From Symsagittifera roscoffensis (Eukaryota; Xenacoelomorpha; Acoela; Convolutidae), in NCBI RefSeq assembly GCF_963678635.1, contig NC_087062.1, forward strand, positions 29,350,833 through 29,414,832: a DNA stretch of 64,000 nucleotides. Reading direction: 5' to 3'. Every line of letters begins with the position of its first letter. Position 1 is the first letter of the stretch. Shown one piece after another: positions 19,568-31,990 of the stretch. The translations under genes and the position numbers were made by a program. The notes under the pieces were generated by a model. That model searched no databases. It was not told where the DNA came from and saw only the letters and a program-made list of their open reading frames with translations.

Positions 19568-22500
19568 ATTTCTAGATACAATCCGAGAAAATTTTAACAA
19601 AGCTGATATATCTGCTATAGTGAAACAAAATCTTCAAACAATTTTTAGAATGGTTCATTACTGACTATTTCGAACACATTATAGATATAGTAAAACTTAT
19701 AGTAAATAATTTTGCGCAAACGGCGAAGATGGAACTATTTTAGCAGATCAATCAGATTAAGTTTGGGAAACTGATGAACATCGCAAAATTTTTATTGACA
19801 TTCCAAATTTTATTTCAAAATCGGGCATTCAAAGATTTTTTATTAAAATGTTACTACTCAAGACTCATCCCAATAACAACAGATAGATCACCATTGAATC
19901 ATAACATAACTCTTCAAAACAGAACAGATAATACCAGTCTAATTTCAACATTCATACATGCAAGAGATAGTTTAAACGGAACAACAACACTAAAACAGCC
20001 AGAATGTCAGTCCTCATCGCACTTCACGCATGAAGACATCGCTACAACAAAATCAGTAACAACACAACAAATTATTTCATCATCAATTCTTCTGACAGTT
20101 ATTACACGACATATTTTAATTACATAGCTACAACAATCGAAATTACAAAGGACAGCTATAGAAATTGTCTTTGGTAAATATCCATCAATAGAATATCAAA
20201 ATCAAAAAATCGTGATATTATCGAAAAAACCAAAAAAGAAATCAATTTTCATTCCATCACTATAATTTTTTCGCAAGTAATAATTTTGAGTATCCCTTAA
20301 CGGATCACACGCTTACAAATCTTTAACAATCCTTAGATAAAACCTGATACCTAGCTGAAACTTGAAACCTGAAAACCTGGTACTAGCAAAATATTAAAAA
20401 TATAAAATAACAACCAGTCGGCTTTCAGAACAAAGAAAAAATCTGATTGGACCAATCTGAAAACTATCTATTTTCACATTAAATAACATGGACAAAGAAA
20501 TGAAACCCGCTCCTCCGTAGGATAAATTTAACTTGTTGAAACCAACAATCTTGACTTCAAAAATCTACAAGAAATTTTGTACTAACGAGGAACATTCAGT
20601 TGTTTTTTACCTGAGTGTACATACACAAAAAACTGATTAACAAAAACCTAAATTTTCGGTGAAACATCAACCCACAGTGCACTAATACAGAAGCCAAAAA
20701 TTACTTAAATTTGTCAACCAAAGCATTCGAAAATCTTTACCATATTGCTTACATTAAAAAGAAATCAGGAATGGACCCTTTAATCTCTGTTGAGGATTAC
20801 CCAAAGGCCGTAGCAGCAAATCTAAAAAAATATATAGGCCCATACTTTATAAACATACCTCTTCATCAAAAGTCATTTCATAGACTTACAGCATTAAAAC
20901 AACACACTCAACGGAGCAGATCACAAAATGGAATGGTCTCACACAAGATTTTTCAAAAATGATCAAATCCGATAGAAAAAAAAACTATTAAAAAAAAATT
21001 CGCAGAACACCGAGTGAAACAATCCGGCAACTAGATGTACGAATAGAACCATTATTTTAAAATGCATTTTCTTAAAACACACACGACTAAAAAAACACAA
21101 AGTTGGAAAACAATTCAAGGATGACCTTAACCCTAAAACTGCAGTAAATAACAAACAAGAAAAAAACTTCGCATCCTTGATCAATTCGCGAACCAGATAA
21201 TGATTTGAGAAAAACTATGGACAAATTGAAAAAAAGCAGGAACTACAATGAAACTAGAAGAAACAGTAAATTCTTAATTTACAAAATGCTTCAAGCACTC
21301 AAAAACTACGTCACGTATAAATTTTTTACAAGACGCTGATGATGATTTAGCGGAAAAGATTAACAAAAACTTATTAAAAACAACAAAAAATTAAGTTCTA
21401 AGGAAAACTTTCATTCGAAAAGTGCTATATTTTTTGTTGACGAATCACAAACCACCAAGAAAGACACCAACGAAACAAGAACAACTAAACAAACCAATCA
21501 GAAAAAGAACAAATTACTTAATAGGAATGTTTAAAATATAAATAGTCGAGGAAAACCACCACTAACAATCCCTAACTATTAGAGATCCTAATTGCCATAC
21601 AGTAATAAATCTCGAGGAAAATTTTCAGATATACTAAGTTATATTACAAAACACAAAATAATTACATCCGATTTTGAACGCCACAGTAGTCAAAATACAA
21701 GTAATTACTCAAGATAGAACTGAAACGAAGTACATTGTAGAAGTATAAGAAAATCGATTACACATAACTTTAAAAAATAGAAGCTACTCGAACGACCGTT
21801 CTAGATTTTTTTTGTAACCGTAATAGACATTATTCAAGCTTCTGCTATAGAAATGATTCAAATAAAATAAATAATTTTAGGAATAGTAAGAATACATCAT
21901 TGAAAAAAAGCAAAAAATTTTGAAATAGAATCAAAAATGATTTAACAGAACAAACCAAAATAAGTTTCTCAAAATCCAATCAGAAAAATTAGTACTTGGT
22001 GCAAGATAATTATTTATATTATTGAGGAATCCAAACATAATTGGCGCATTGAACCAAAACAATTAAATCTCACATCACTACGAAAAACACTACACTACTG
22101 TTGATACGATTAATGCATACAATTTGATGCCTTAAGATGAACAATCACGAGGATTAACCCATTTTTTTGGAAATAAACAAAATGAATTTAACAGGTTATT
22201 CTTTGGAATATGCATATGACCAGCAGAACTTTCAGCTTTCATGAGTACAAGAATTCGACTAATACTTTGAGTATAAATGAGAAATTATACCCCGAAGATG
22301 TTTGCAATCAATCACAAACGCAACCTCAAAACTTTACAGTTCTAGAAAATTATCAACAAAATTACAAGCAAAAAGTTTGAAGGCAGACCTAAATTTATCA
22401 ATTTTTCTAAATGAAATTGATCTTTTAATTAAAACGTCACATAATAGAAGGACAAACAATAAATTACAACCTTCATCAACTAAAAAAAAGTCCAAGGGTT

Positions 22501-24278
22501 TCTAGGAAAGAATGTTAAATTGTTCAAGTAGATATGTATACAAATTGAGTTATAACACAAAAAAAACATTATAGTATATTGTTTCAACGACATTTCATTG
22601 AATGGAAAATTGAACACTAAAAATTTCGAAGAGAATAACAAAACTATCAGAGAACAAATATCAAACAAAATTCTCGATCCAAAACAACTATTTAATGCTA
22701 TGAGTAACGCATCAAACTTTAGAACAAAGGCAGCACTATTAAAATCTCCTTAAGGAACAAAAAAATGGAATCTCATATCCGCAAATACACAAGCATTTAC
22801 TCAAGCGAAACTAGTTCTCTGCATTAATGAGAGAGTGCACAGCCGTCATATAAACACATAGACATTATGATTTTCTAACCCTAGGATCAGAACATCCAAT
22901 GGTCTTAATCACAGACCATGGTCTTGCGAAGGTAATTCTATTTTTTTGTAACTTAGCAATTTATTTAATCACACACTGTAGCTTCAAATCCTGTGTCACA
23001 CAACACTTATTATGCATATGCACACTTCATGAACACTATGTATCAAAATTCTAATTTACTTTTTTACGCACACACTGATGATCAATTCCAACATCCATAA
23101 GTTTTAAATATTTATTCTGGTACTCGATCAATAGGATTTTAAAGAAAGACAAAAAGGGTAATGCAACACACCAAACCCGAAAAAAAATACCAATAAGGAA
23201 AAAAATTTCAATTAAAAATCAACTCTCGCTTCACACCAGCTTCAGATGTAAAAAATGGAGCATTTGTACTAAAACCAAAACTTTCAATTCATAAATGAAA
23301 GTCGAAAAAATGGCAACCACTCCGAAAAATATTCTACCAAAGTTTTGGAAAACCAACTGATGTTACAGCTAAAACTTTGTGGCAAAAAAAGAAAAAAGAC
23401 ATTATAGAAAAAATCTTTTGTCCTATCATCCAAAAGAGTTCGCTCTTAGCGAATTAAAACAATATGCTCGTTAACTTGACTTCATATCGTTTAATGACCC
23501 CCGGCAACAAATTATAAAAATTTTCCAGAACACTACTACAATCTTCCAAATCATCTTCAACATTACAACAACAAAATAAAATTTAACCACCCAAAAAGAC
23601 AAATTACAACACTCAAAGACTAAATTATCTAAAGACTGAAAAACAAAAACTGTAAGCTAGTAGAGCCAATAATTATACCAGAAGTAATTGAAAAAATACA
23701 CCTAATCAATTTTTTAAAATGCAAAACCAACCTAGACAGAAATATCAAATATCCATCCCACAATCAAAAATTTGAAAAATTTTAAAAACTTTGAAATATT
23801 CGAAGAAATTTAAAACAAAATGTTTCATGCAGAAAAAAAATAAACTGAATCAAAAATTTCAAAGAGATATAAAAAAAAAACTTTTCTTTTCCCTTTCGAA
23901 TTTTGTATAACATTACACACATCTTCCATTCACATAATATTTCTGAGAAATCATGTAGAAGAAACTAACCAATCACAACGTTTCTTTCTCTAACAGTCTT
24001 TCATTCGAAGCTACTGTTCATTTAAACAAAACCGTCTTTTCTTCTATAATTCAAACTCTTCTTTCAGGAAAGCCGGGTCAAAAAACAGCACAACTTATGT
24101 TTTTGATGAGTGAAAAATGATCATCTCGAAAAAATTTTCAACCCATCACAACAAACCAGTAACATTGCACAAATTATTTTAAACTAACACTCCAGAAAAA
24201 AATTTCAAAGAAATTAGCTAAACTAGCCTAAGTCGAAAAAACTTCAAAAAATACTTAACCCAAAGCAAAGATATTTCG
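19568..24278 (+). mobile_element. Degenerate Ty3/gypsy-type element, copy B
   Basis: Collinear with copy A, about nine-tenths identical by eye. Two large differences: about 1,045 bases (A: 17009-18053) are missing at 22918, and B has about 240 extra bases at about 21700-21945. The RT word FNRLFFGICI lies near 22185-22215. The RNase H part ends at 'cttaatcacagaccat', where the deletion removes the rest of RNase H and the integrase core. The longest open segment (20711-20962) corresponds to the gag-like frame near 15020 in A. Confidence 0.8.
20711..20962 (+). pseudogene. Gag-like open segment of copy B
   Basis: An 83-codon frame with ENLYHIAYIKKKSG, DPLISVEDYPKAV and GPYFINIPLHQKSFH. The same text with stops occurs in copy A at about 15015-15265. 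It lies between the N-terminal frame and RT, so late gag or pre-protease sequence is likely; family unknown. Confidence 0.4.
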
Positions 24279-25999
24279 TACAGTTTGTATACAACCCTTT
24301 TGTATACAATTTCTAATCTTCTTTATCTTTTTCGTTTATATCTGCCATTTTCCCAAATCATTGACTACTTTATCAGGTAATCTTAACTCTATTGTTAATT
24401 TTTTTTAATTTTAAGATATCTTTTAAAAACAAAAGAATTTCTTTTTATTTTTTTTAGAAAAATATCTACAATGCTAACAAATTTCAGATGTCTAGACGAG
24501 CACTACGTTTTCTGAATCGCCATCATCATGGTAATTAATTCTGTCGAAGAATAATACCAAGAACATTTCATTTCCTAAAATAGGAAGATAAAATATCAAA
24601 GAGAAAATTGCTGATCAAATTTCCAACCCACGCTCGACGTCCAAACCCAAACCAAAATCTCTTTTTGAAACCCTGAACAGCTGACAATCAAAACCCACCC
24701 CAAAAAAAAATTCAGATATCAAGCGGATTTGAAATAAGCTTCATATGTAGAAAACCCTCACACTTTTGAAAAACAACCGTTTTCAGAACCACTAACTCCA
24801 GCACGTCAACACGCACCGTTAAGCAAACCTCAAATGAACGAATCTTCAATTTCCCAAGATTTAGAAGAAACAAGACATCCCCGTCAAAATCAGACTCAAG
24901 CATTAACAAATATTTCCTCCAAGACGAAACAGAAATGTTACAAAACCAAGATTTCATTTTATGATCAGTTAACCTCTTGGACACCACAATTAAGACTATA
25001 TTAGGCACCCCTACATATCCGAACAAAATTAACCCGCCATATACGCCACATTTATTATCAGATATAGATGCTACCACATTTCTGCACGACAAGAGATAAC
25101 GCACTTTATCCTCGAACACCTTCAAAACGTTTTATTAGATGAACCAGTTTGATCTACAAAGTAAACCAAATCAATTGAACAAGCCAGTTGAAACTCCATC
25201 AGAAACATTATCATCTTCTCTAATAAGAACACAGGCCTTCAATTTCAAGCATACTACAAATTACTAGATTTTCAACAGAATTACAACAAATTTTAAATAG
25301 TAGCTAGCAAGAAACCCAAAATGCAAGCAAGCCATTAGGACTTGTCTGCAACACCTTCATAGCACCTTTTCTTCTATACGGACAACATTCAGATAGCACA
25401 AAACTTAATACTTAGGCTATACGTCAATTACCCTATAGAAACGATGTTCACCAAAACATACAAGACCTTAAATTGCAATTATTAGCACAACAAGAGCTAA
25501 TTTTAAAAATTGAAGTCAAAATAAAACTAAATACATTGACACACCATCCATTACCACTTTTTAAGTCAGATATAAAACTAGAAACCTCCCACCTTTTATT
25601 TGCACCGAATTGTTGTATAAATACGATAAACAGACCAAGAAAACAGTCGGTTATGTTTCTTTTTAATTTTTTTAATATCATTTCTCGTACACATGTATTG
25701 TACACATGTATTTTTCACAAATTACTTTTTTGTACACATGTAATTTTCAAAAATCATTTAAAAAATCATCCTCGAACTTGTTACAAAATTAGCAACAGCA
25801 TCTCAAGACAATCCATCGTAACAAACAGGACCATCTGATCTTTTAGTAACGCATGATGATTGAAAAGACAATCAGCAAAAATATAATTACGTAAATACGT
25901 TATGAATCAAATCACCTAATATGAATCAGAACCACAAGCAATAGAAACAACATATGTATAGGCAACCTTTTACTCAAAAATCAGATCTACAACGCTTGT

Positions 26000-26281
26000 A
26001 TGCTGCAAATTCATCCGAAATTTTCTGAAAAGAAAACAAAATGTATACAATATCATTCGGAAATAAACACTGACTCGGCAATCGCGATTCTTACTATCAA
26101 AGAAAAACTGATCGTCTTTATACATCTCGGTCCTGATGATTGCAAACGCAAATTAAAACGTCTCAAAATAGTAACTAATAAAGACGAAACTAGAATTCGT
26201 GTAAAATTTTTTGTTTTTCCCCCAGATTCAAACCATCAAGGAAAACTTGAACATGGCCATGTTTTGATAAATTTCGATTGA
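26000..26281 (+). other. Unidentified 93-codon frame in the A-rich block
   Basis: Lys/Ile/Asp-rich with IHLGPDDCKRKLKRLKI and FFVFPPDSNHQG. No start context or splice signals convince me. It could be part of a retroelement protein. Confidence 0.25.
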
Positions 26282-27934
26282 AAATATTTCTACCATAGCG
26301 CACATGGAAGGTTTTTGTATGACTCTCACGATAAAATTTTATTACCTCATATTGGTATCATCGAAGCTTCAAACTGTAAACCTAGTACAAAAACACAGGA
26401 TAGCAAGAAATAACCTTTTTGGTTAGAAAAATCAATTAGAACAAGCTCAACTCACACGAAATCTAGAAGGGACACAATTTAATATGAAGGAATCCGCTTA
26501 ACTTGTGAAAAAAGACTAAGGAAATTGCAATCCAGCAACTTGCACACATACTAAGTTTGGGTCTTAAAACTTGCACAACCTATCATTCCTTCGGAAATTT
26601 TCCTTCAGATTTATTTCATCATAAATATTTTCTAGAGCCAAACATTTCGATAAAGTAAGTCCAAGTAAGCGAAAATTATGGGCATTGAAAATTTGGCATT
26701 GAAAACAAGCTAACAAATTTTCAAATTTACAAGGACGCCGAATACGTTTGTAAACAATAGAAGCCATTAATTAAAACATAATACTCGGAAGTTTTAGCAG
26801 AACAAGAAATGAACTAATACGAACACAAGGAAACTCAAGACACAGCAACTTATAAAAATCGTGATAACGAACAATCTTACAAACACGTCTCAAATTCAAA
26901 AAAAAAACAAGGATTGACAAATTCTACCAGAAAGTTGTGACATCACACGACACGTCTCTAAAAACTATTCTTGACCAGTCATTCATGTTTTGGAGCCAAT
27001 CACTATAATGTTTACATAGATGTGAAACTCGATTACACAATTAATAGAGTTTCCCAAGAAGGGTCGTTCTAGAACTCGGAATACTTCATCAGTAATGTGA
27101 ATTAGAACGAACACAAATCCTTCAATCATTAGCACTAGCAGTATCAAAAAAAATAGCTGAAACAGAATCTTCTTCTTCAGGAAACCGCTCAATTTTTTTA
27201 TTCCAAGGAAAACGTCCTTTAGTACTAAACTTGTACAAAAAAAGTATAATCTCTATATGTCTCTGCAGATAAATAATGCTACCAACACATTCCACACTTT
27301 CCAAAAGCTTAAAAAATAAAGATCACCTCGCAGAAACCCTCTTACGACAAACAGAAATCTGGGACACCGCCGTTGCCTGTGGATCGGAACATAGCAATAA
27401 TGTACGCAATAACCACCCCGAAGAAGACAAAAACTACTAACTAGCACAATACACTACCTTATTAACGCCACCACTACAGAATTTTTTACCCGGCAACATT
27501 CGGGCAATAGCAAGAAACCCGAACTTTGATTAACAATCAAAAGGTAAAAGGTCAAAATCAGACATCCAATGTCAAAAGCGAACTCAGAATTTTCTAGATT
27601 TTTTCACAAAAATAGATACAATCTAAGTAGGGAACCGTTAGTTCAAATCTGAGGAAACAGCAGGATTTTCAGTCATCTAGACAGAAAACTACAATGGATA
27701 TTTTACACAAATCAAAAACTTTACAAATATTAGAGCAGAAAATTATCAACTTAAAAATAAATTGCCAAAAAAGTATTTTCAGTTTCTTACAATTAGAAGA
27801 TGAACTCTTAGTTTTTCTGGGATGGACTTCTTGAAGTCTACAAAGGTTAACCATTTTAAAAGCAAGGTTTAATTCTTAGTATTTCTATTCTCACTTCACA
27901 ATAAGTATATCAAACATATGCAATTCATACATAT

Positions 27935-28291
27935 GTGCAAGTTAGTCGACAAGCAAGCCTCGCCCGAAAACTCTTCCAAGGAACTTTTGGAATTTTTTTA
28001 TCTTCAAAGAATGAACTGTTTTTAGTTGTACAACTGAACGAATACAATGAAAAATTGGAAACAAAACCAAATGCATGCGTTGAACCACAAATCAATACGT
28101 GCACATCAATATCATCATTGAAAAACACAGTTTGCAAAATCCAAATCACCTACAAAAGCTTACGCTTTCCAATTAATGGACAATTTTTCCCTACAAACAA
28201 ATCCTTACAAAAAAAGATAGAAATTGAAGCCCATTTGCTCATACAAACTGTCGATTGCAAAGTACGAATGATCTTTAGAGCAAATAATTGA
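27935..28291 (+). other. Unidentified 118-codon frame in the A-rich block
   Basis: The longest plus-strand frame in this block. It has four Cys residues (ACVEPQINTC, VCKIQI, VDCKVR) and no obvious membrane segment. Probably a remnant of the same retroelement class; function unknown. Confidence 0.3.
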
Positions 28292-29590
28292 ACAACCTCA
28301 TGCCGTTAACTTTCGTTCTCACAAATATAGTTTTAGCCAACAATGAGTTGACAACTTAGATCCATCCATCGATCTTTTTTCGACCCCAATTCGTTTCATC
28401 CTTTGCCCTCTTTTGCCTCCATCGCTGATCTTCAAACCTCTCCGCATTCCAAGAAAATTTTCATCTAATCATCTAATTCAACTCAAGTGCATTCTGATGG
28501 ATAACAGAAACTGCATATAAGCATCCCATACTTTTAGAAACTTCAGTCAGAAATAGAATTTCGAGATGAAATTTCAGTTTACAAATACAGTCCAACCACT
28601 GATTTTTGCGCACCAGTAATCCATCTTATCACTTCCCAATTCACTGTCATTACGCGTTCCTCCAACTCTATTTCCTCGTACACTGATACTATTCCAGTTC
28701 TCTCACCACTATCCGACACCCTTGAAGATTCTCCAAGCCCTATTACCGATGACCACCTTGACCATGACTAAGACAATTTCTCCCAACAACAACAACCAAT
28801 CCACAATGTTAACGCCACAAAAACAATTCATCGATGTTTTAATTCCGCTTCTCCATCAGATAAAAGTTTTAGAACTGATACTCCACAGAGCAGCACGCAC
28901 TATCAGCAAACGCAAAAACTTATCAAGCAACCTCAGATTTTATTAAAAACGCCCATTTGCGTCACATTCACAAGGAAGCAATCATCCATTCCACGCTAAA
29001 TTGCATGAAGTCTTACTTCCTTCTATGCCTTGCTTTCCACAATACTGCTTCTCCAACAAAAAACCTAAAATCAACGCAACATTTATATCATCAAAAAAAC
29101 TTAATCTACATACTTCCAAGGTTTTGTTAAAATTATTTTAAAAAAACTGTAGTTTTCTTGCAAAAAACCAACGAAGAAAATTTACGCGCTACAACCATTT
29201 GCCGACTCACTTGCTGATTTCATCTTGACAATTTCACTGATATCGTTTAGTCACAAGTACTTAATCGACGCATTGCACAACAACCTGAACAACTGCCCAT
29301 CGCTTGCTTTGATAACAACATTCACAGGTTCAACGTTCACCGCACAATAAAAAAAATTAAGAACTTATGATTCCTACTTTAGCCAATTTGATAATTTCTT
29401 TAAAATTTAACACCAAAAAAATTAAAATGCGAACTGACACATGAATTCAATGTTAAAAACTAACTAACACAGACTCACACTTACTACCGTTTTATTTATA
29501 GACACTTCACACAACATTCACCAATACGAAAACCATAAGAACATGTTTATAAGTTCAAAATAGATATCACCTTTTTTTTAGAAATTTTAC

Positions 29591-29728
29591 CTATTGTATT
29601 AAAGGCACTATCCTGCACGGCGCTCTCCGCAATTGTGATCCCATCCTCCACATAATTTTTTGCCCACCTAATGAACTCGTCGGTTAAACTAGACCATATT
29701 ACAATTTGCGCGAACCTATTTCGGTATG
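29591..29728 (-). other. Candidate 138-bp internal exon of a host gene
   Basis: The minus strand shows a 3' splice-like site (atcatattttag), then 138 open bases, then AATAG|GTAAAA, a good 5' splice site. The reading frame starts after two bases, stays open and contains RFAQIVIWSSLTDEFIRWAK and GITIAESAVQDSAFNTI. The island is more GC-rich than its surroundings. No neighbouring exon was found, and I do not recognise the family. Confidence 0.38.
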
Positions 29729-30002
29729 CTAAAATATGATTAAAAAAATGGGTGATTAGGCAGTATTTTAAAAATTTTAAAAAGTTGTACCATTGAGTCA
29801 ATATTTACAGAAAATTTAACTTTATTGCCTTTTTGTTCATCTTTTTATCTCCAACTCGTCCCACAACTCGCCTTTTTTTTATAAATAGTTCGAAACTCTT
29901 TTTAACTTTGCATGACAGTTTGTAGTAAAATAACAAGATCAAACTGGATTATATATTCTTTTGAAACCAAAACCAGATTTCAATTAGGACCACATGCAAA
30001 TT

Positions 30003-30230
30003 TATAAGCTTCAGAGTAGCACTGATTAATGATAAGCTTTTTCAAACAAGTGAAACAACCACAAAGTATAACTGAAAAAAACCCCAGGTGAAGAGAAAAA
30101 AATTGCAATCAACTTTATAAGCTCCAAAGAAACACTAATCACTGATAAGCTACTTCAAACAAGTGAACACAAACACAAAGTATATAACTGACAAAATCTC
30201 AGCCAAAAAGAAAAAGATTGCAATAAATAG
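30003..30230. repeat. 112-bp tandem duplication
   Basis: 'tataagct' starts units at 30003 and 30115. Shared words include 'actgataagct', 'caaacaagtgaa' and 'acaaagtat'. The units are diverged by about one fifth. Part of the minus-strand composite repeat. Confidence 0.75.
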
Positions 30231-30352
30231 AAACCTTTACTCAATAAACGACTCTCAGGTTTTTTTCGACAACTGGCTTCACCGACCAAGAGGACTTTCT
30301 GAGCATGCTCTTCAAACAGCCTCACCAACGGAGCAGAACCATTCTTAGACAC
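30155..30352 (-). other. Open frame with EHAQ/LVGEA motif (diverged copy of 3910-4185)
   Basis: A 65-codon minus-strand frame with FEEHAQKVLLVGEAS aligns with IEHAQDVRLVGEARS in the plus-strand units. Upstream 'agagtgtgatg' matches 'agagtgtggatc'. The downstream half is not conserved, because of the local tandem duplication. Confidence 0.3.
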
Positions 30353-30520
30353 ATCACACTCTATTTTTTGCTAAGAGTGTTCAAGTTTGAGCAATTCTTC
30401 AAAACAACCAAGCTAGGATAAAGCTTAAACTGAAATAAATAAAGTGCGAAAATACTTTTGTAGAAGATTTCACAGACTATTTTCTACGAGCAGCGAAAGG
30501 GAGATGATCACTTGACGACT

Positions 30521-30901
30521 TTCCGTCTTTGGAATGCCAGTCTATTGATTTTACTAGCCGCAGTCTCAACTTTCTCTGGATATAAAGTATGGAGTTGACA
30601 ACGAAGAAAAGGAAATAATTGAAACAGAACAATCAAAAGCAGGTTGTCTTGCTCTAAAATATTAAATCGACTCTTTACTATCTCTTTTCTTTCCGTCTTT
30701 GGAATTGCCAGTCTTTGGAATTGCCATACTTTCCGTCATTGGAGTTGCCAGTCTATTGATTTTACTAGCCGCAGTCTCAACTTTCTCTGGATATAAAGTA
30801 TGGAGTTGACAACGAAGAAAAGGAATTAATTGAAACAGAACAATCAAAAGCAGGTAGTCTTGCTCTAAAATATTAAATCGACTCTTTACTATCTCTTTTC
30901 T
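30521..30901 (-). repeat. 211-bp tandem duplication
   Basis: 'agtctattgattttactagc' occurs at 30539 and again 211 bases later at 30750. The units are nearly identical over about 170 bases. A 95-codon minus-strand frame (30949-30662) spans the right unit and contains a hydrophobic segment (DYLLLIVLFQLIPFL). The left unit is frame-shifted relative to it. Confidence 0.9.
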
Positions 30902-31059
30902 GCACATCACTCCGATCTCGCTGGATTCACGATAATACCTCATCAACAAATGTAGTTCGCAGGCATAGATAAGAACTGCTTGTATTTCTCGAGAAATCTC
31001 TCGCGAACTCTCTGAAGAAATCGGATTACCCTCCCATATGAAAAAAAGTCATAATTTTA

Positions 31060-31430
31060 AAACTTCTCTAGACCTCGGATGGGTGGAATCAATTTGAAAC
31101 TGGTTATTTGAATTGTTTTTTTTTCACTTTCAAGTTTTCATAATGAACCAATCTCAATTCATGACTAAATCTTACTCTTTATTTGTAATTAGAGACCCTA
31201 TTGGCTGCAAGAATTCAGAATCATGATAAAAATCAGTAATTTTCTTCCTTCCTCGAATATCGAATATCGCAATAAACCAGTATACCTTTAGATCTATTGT
31301 GACTAGGAAATAAAAGAGTAAGATTTGGATTGGTGTTAGATTAAAGAGTTGCACAAACCTATCCGGTCGAAAATGTATAGCACGTGACTAACAGACGGTG
31401 TACTCTATCCGAATTTACTCTAAGAGAAGG
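31060..31430 (-). repeat. Composite repeat family, module 1 (minus copy)
   Basis: Read on the minus strand, it has GTACACCGTCTGTTAGTCACG, GATAGGTTTGTGCAACTC, a hydrophobic frame (31354-31172) and 'ccacccatccgagg', in the same order as 2952-3370. It is followed on the same strand by the 30.5-kb block and the 30.2-kb EHAQ frame, reproducing the order of the 3-5 kb locus. Confidence 0.7.
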
Positions 31431-31867
31431 CCAACCCGGAAATAAACTCAGTGTCATGTTTGGTTGAAAATTACCAAAATCAATAGAAACAACGTAAGCT
31501 TTCAAAATTGATATGTGGTATTTTTTCCGTGCAACAAGTAGAACATGGGCAAGCTTTATTTTTAATGCGTAATATTGTTCATTGCGGGGGGGCGAAATCG
31601 AAGAAAAAACTAAAGAAAGGATTATTTCCGAAAGCGGAAAAACCCAGTATTTTCCAATTTTTTTTAAAGTTTTTCAATTTTTTCGGGTGGGTATAGATTA
31701 CCTGAGTCGAGTTCTTGATTTTAAGTTGCACTAAATAATGTAGTGGTTTTGTTCAGCCTCGATTGTGACTTTTGTTTTTCGGCCTCATACAGAATTTTTT
31801 TCAAAATTTTTTTTTCGATCCTCCCAGTTCAGCAGAATTGAGATCTGGCATACGAGCGTTGAGGTGT

Positions 31868-31990
31868 GCTATTTATGTTTTGACCGACTCGAACAAAATT
31901 TGGTATATTTCGGCCGTCTCAACCCAAGCTTGATATGTTTCGAACGACTCGACCCAAGCTGTGTATGTTTCGTTCATGCTCGACCGAGGA
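31868..31990 (-). repeat. 30-bp minisatellite, about four units (locus 1)
   Basis: Units run 31880-31910, 31911-31941 and 31942-31970 and share 'ctcgaccca' and 'tatgtttcg'. On the minus strand the 30-bp period gives a 10-residue repeat of the type VETYQxWVE. The same minisatellite occurs at 52064-52232 in the opposite orientation. Confidence 0.75.

Larger units (their letters stand above)
24279..29590 (+). other. A/C-rich block with unidentified plus-strand open segments
   Basis: Same strand composition as the gypsy copies. The longest plus-strand open segments are 25473-25838, 26000-26281 and 27935-28291. None matches a family I can name. The frame at 25473 contains a basic RPRK followed by a hydrophobic segment, and bases 28650-28930 read a Ser/Pro/Gln-rich stretch. 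Because they follow pol sequence on the same strand, a decayed env-like or accessory ORF is possible but unproven. Three 'gtacacatgta' words occur at about 25687-25742. Confidence 0.3.
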
